Assembly: GCA_965194505.1 (NCBI GenBank)
Contig: OZ239144.1
Span: 868,001 to 932,000 of the forward strand
Reading direction: 5' to 3'
Source of the DNA: Hahnella aquatica
GTDB lineage: Bacteria > Pseudomonadota > Gammaproteobacteria > Burkholderiales > Burkholderiaceae_A
Length of the DNA: 64,000 nt
Shown: positions 62,081 through 64,000 of the stretch, one piece after another
How the letters are laid out: every line of letters starts with the position of its first letter
How positions within the stretch are numbered: position 1 is the stretch's first letter
Notes under the pieces: model-generated
Databases searched by the model: none
The model's input: the letters and a program-made list of their open reading frames with translations, nothing else
What the model was told of the DNA's origin: nothing
Position numbers and translations under genes: made by a program

Positions 62081-64000
62081 ATGATTGAACTCGAGATTGA
62101 TGGCAAGAGGGTGGAGGTTGCGGCGGGCAGCATGGTCATGGATGCCGCCACGAAGCTCGGTCTCTATGTTCCACATTTCTGTTATCACAAGAAGCTGTCG
62201 ATCGCCGCCAATTGCCGCATGTGTCTGGTCGAGGTCGAGAAGGCGCCCAAGCCGCTCCCGGCCTGTGCCACTCCCGTGGCCGCGGGCATGAAGGTCTTCA
62301 CGGCCAGTGAAAAGGCCAAGCAGGCGCAAAAGGGTGTCATGGAGTTCCTGCTCATCAACCACCCCCTCGACTGTCCCATCTGCGACCAAGGCGGTGAGTG
62401 TCAGTTGCAAGACCTCGCCGTGGGCTATGGCCCAAGCGCATCTCGTTACACCGAGGGCAAGCGAGTGGTCTTCCACAAGCCCATGGGCCCGCTCATCTCG
62501 GCCCAGGAGATGTCTCGCTGCATTCACTGCACGCGCTGTGTCCGCTTTGGCCAAGAGATTGCCGGCGTCATGGAACTTGGCATGGCGGGTCGCGGCGAGC
62601 ACTCCGAGATCATGAGCTTTGTGGGCAGTGCCGTCGAGAGCGAGCTCTCCGGCAACATGATCGATGTCTGCCCCGTGGGCGCGCTCACGAGCAAGCCTTT
62701 CCGCTACCAGGCCCGCACCTGGGAGCTCGCCAGACGCCGCTCGGTCAGCCCCCACGACAGCATTGGTAGCAATGTCATCCTTCAAACCAAGGGTTCGAAG
62801 GTACTTCGCGTCGTTCCTTATGAACAGGAGGCCGTCAATGAGTGCTGGATCTCCGACCGCGATCGCTTCTCATACGAGGGCCTCACGTCTGAAGATCGTC
62901 TGACGGTTCCCATGCGCCGCACGGCAGACGGCCGGTGGCATGAGATCGACTGGTCGGAGGCACTCTCCGAGGCAGCCAAGATTCTTCGGCAGGCGTCTGG
63001 CCGGGGGGTGAACCGGGTTCGAGGATTCGCCTCGCCCATGTCGACACTCGAAGAGCTGGGTCTGCTTGCACGGCTGATTCGAGGCCTGCAGAGCGATGCA
63101 GTCGACTTCCGGCCGCAGTTGGTGGAGCCGGGCTTCGACTCTCGAGTCTCCGGCGTGCCCACCTTGGGAATGCGCCTCGAGGAGGTCAACGGCCTTGAGC
63201 GGGTTCTGGTGGTGGGCGCACAGCTCCGCGCGGAGCTGCCGCTCCTGGCCCAACGCCTGCGCCAGGCGGCCCGTCGGGGTGCGCATGTGCACACGCTGCA
63301 TGCCTACGCCGAGCCATTGCTGATGCCCGTGGCGAGTCAGACGGTTGCCGCTCCATCGGCCTGGGTCTCGGAGATCGATCAGCTTTTGCATGCGGCGAGT
63401 AGCAATGCGAACGTCGATGCATCTGCTGCTGCTCGGCTGGTGGCCTCGCTGCGGTCTGCACCCAATGGTGGTGAGCGTGCAGCCATTTTTCTTGGTGCGG
63501 CGGCGCTCGCCCATCCGCAGGCCTCCTTGCTCATCGACAAGTGTCAGACGCTTGCGCAGGCGCTGGGCTGCAGGTTTGGGGTGCTGCCGGTGGGCGCCAA
63601 CGGCGTTGGTGGCTACATCGCCGGCGCCCTGCCCACGTCCGGGGGTCCGGGGGGTGCAGAGCTATTCAATGAGACACACGCGGCCTATCTGCTCGTGCAC
63701 CTGGAGCCCTCGCTCGATCTTGCCATGGCACCCGCGGCTGTTCAGACGCTTCAGGCCGCCCGAGACATCTCTGGCGTGGTGGCGCTCACCGCCTACCGCT
63801 CTGCGGCGGAGTCGGTTGCAAGCCTGATGCTCCCGATCGCCCCCTACACCGAGACCTCCGGCAGCTTCGTGAATCTTGAAGGACGCCTTCAGTCGTTCCA
63901 AGCGGCGGTGCCCCCGCAGGGCGCCACGCGGCCAGGCTGGAAAGTCCTTCGCGTGCTGGGCAACCTGCTCGACGTGCCGGGCTTTGACCAGGCCTCCTCC
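62081..64000 (+). CDS. nuoG: NADH-quinone oxidoreductase subunit G, 3' end cut off by window
   Basis: 640 codons are present and the frame stays open to the edge. N1b [2Fe-2S] ligands Cys34, Cys45, Cys48, Cys62; N5 ligands His94, Cys98, Cys101, Cys107; N4 ligands Cys147, Cys150, Cys153, Cys197. The position of the extra N7 cluster found in E. coli (CxxCxxxC) reads SVSPHDSIGSN (221-231), so N7 is absent, as in mitochondria. A molybdopterin-oxidoreductase-like domain follows. 18 bp after nuoF; nuoH and later genes should lie to the right. Confidence 0.96.
   Translation, partial: MIELEIDGKRVEVAAGSMVMDAATKLGLYVPHFCYHKKLSIAANCRMCLVEVEKAPKPLPACATPVAAGMKVFTASEKAKQAQKGVMEFLLINHPLDCPICDQGGECQLQDLAVGYGPSASRYTEGKRVVFHKPMGPLISAQEMSRCIHCTRCVRFGQEIAGVMELGMAGRGEHSEIMSFVGSAVESELSGNMIDVCPVGALTSKPFRYQARTWELARRRSVSPHDSIGSNVILQTKGSKVLRVVPYEQEAVNECWISDRDRFSYEGLTSEDRLTVPMRRTADGRWHEIDWSEALSEAAKILRQASGRGVNRVRGFASPMSTLEELGLLARLIRGLQSDAVDFRPQLVEPGFDSRVSGVPTLGMRLEEVNGLERVLVVGAQLRAELPLLAQRLRQAARRGAHVHTLHAYAEPLLMPVASQTVAAPSAWVSEIDQLLHAASSNANVDASAAARLVASLRSAPNGGERAAIFLGAAALAHPQASLLIDKCQTLAQALGCRFGVLPVGANGVGGYIAGALPTSGGPGGAELFNETHAAYLLVHLEPSLDLAMAPAAVQTLQAARDISGVVALTAYRSAAESVASLMLPIAPYTETSGSFVNLEGRLQSFQAAVPPQGATRPGWKVLRVLGNLLDVPGFDQASS

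Overview
The window is a dense, GC-rich (roughly 60-65 %) stretch of bacterial core chromosome. It carries about 57 protein genes and four tRNAs, and no gap longer than about 300 bases lacks a gene. Gene order points to a betaproteobacterium of the order Burkholderiales. The blocks scpB-rluB-rimP-nusA-infB-rbfA-truB-typA, glnA-ntrB-ntrC, alaC-hom-thrC-moeA-moaD-moaE-clpB and ilvI-ilvH-ilvC-psd-pssA-leuA-rpsO-pnp-tpiA-secG-tRNA-Leu-nuoA...G are arrangements I recognise from that order. I cannot name a genus. I see no phage, insertion sequence, CRISPR array, toxin-antitoxin pair or obvious island.

Layout. 1-5047: a cut-off periplasmic iron-binding protein divergent from a GlcG/HbpS-like protein with a Fur-box-like site between them, then fumarase (minus) divergent from acetyl-CoA synthetase, again with a Fur-like site. 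5118-15183: tRNA-Ser, chromosome segregation (scpB), then rRNA modification, transcription elongation and translation initiation genes from rluB to typA. 15226-18909: a sugar-phosphate isomerase, an aminotransferase, mogA and pmbA. 18910-22827 (minus): yicC-gmk-rpoZ-spoT. 22870-25447: rph-rdgB-hemW. 25448-29711: the nitrogen-control operon glnA-ntrB-ntrC behind a textbook sigma-54/NtrC control region. 29748-34175 (minus): folD-prlC-queC-xth, each pair overlapping by 4 nt. 34266-34449: tRNA-Ala and tRNA-Glu. 34501-37696: a lipoprotein, PhoH/PIN, Bcp and a Mth938-type protein. 37786-43755: alanine, homoserine and threonine synthesis plus molybdopterin synthesis. 43840-46883: clpB behind a heat-shock promoter, and an RDD membrane protein. 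47063-53452: branched-chain amino acid synthesis with two phospholipid genes inside it. 53564-57433: rpsO, pnp, tpiA, secG and tRNA-Leu. 57462-64000: NADH dehydrogenase nuoA to nuoG, the last cut by the window end.

The genes describe an aerobic, respiring, amino-acid-prototrophic cell (complex I, acetate activation, Ile/Val/Leu/Thr synthesis, molybdenum cofactor, glutamine-based nitrogen control). The most informative non-coding parts are the control regions: glnA (two NtrC sites plus sigma-54 promoter), clpB (sigma-32 promoter), rimP (promoter followed by a terminator-like hairpin), the structured ilvI leader, the leuA leader with a short Leu-containing reading frame and alternative hairpins, and the two Fur-like sites. 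I found no convincing undescribed multi-gene system; the ilvI and leuA leaders are the best candidates for something worth a closer look.
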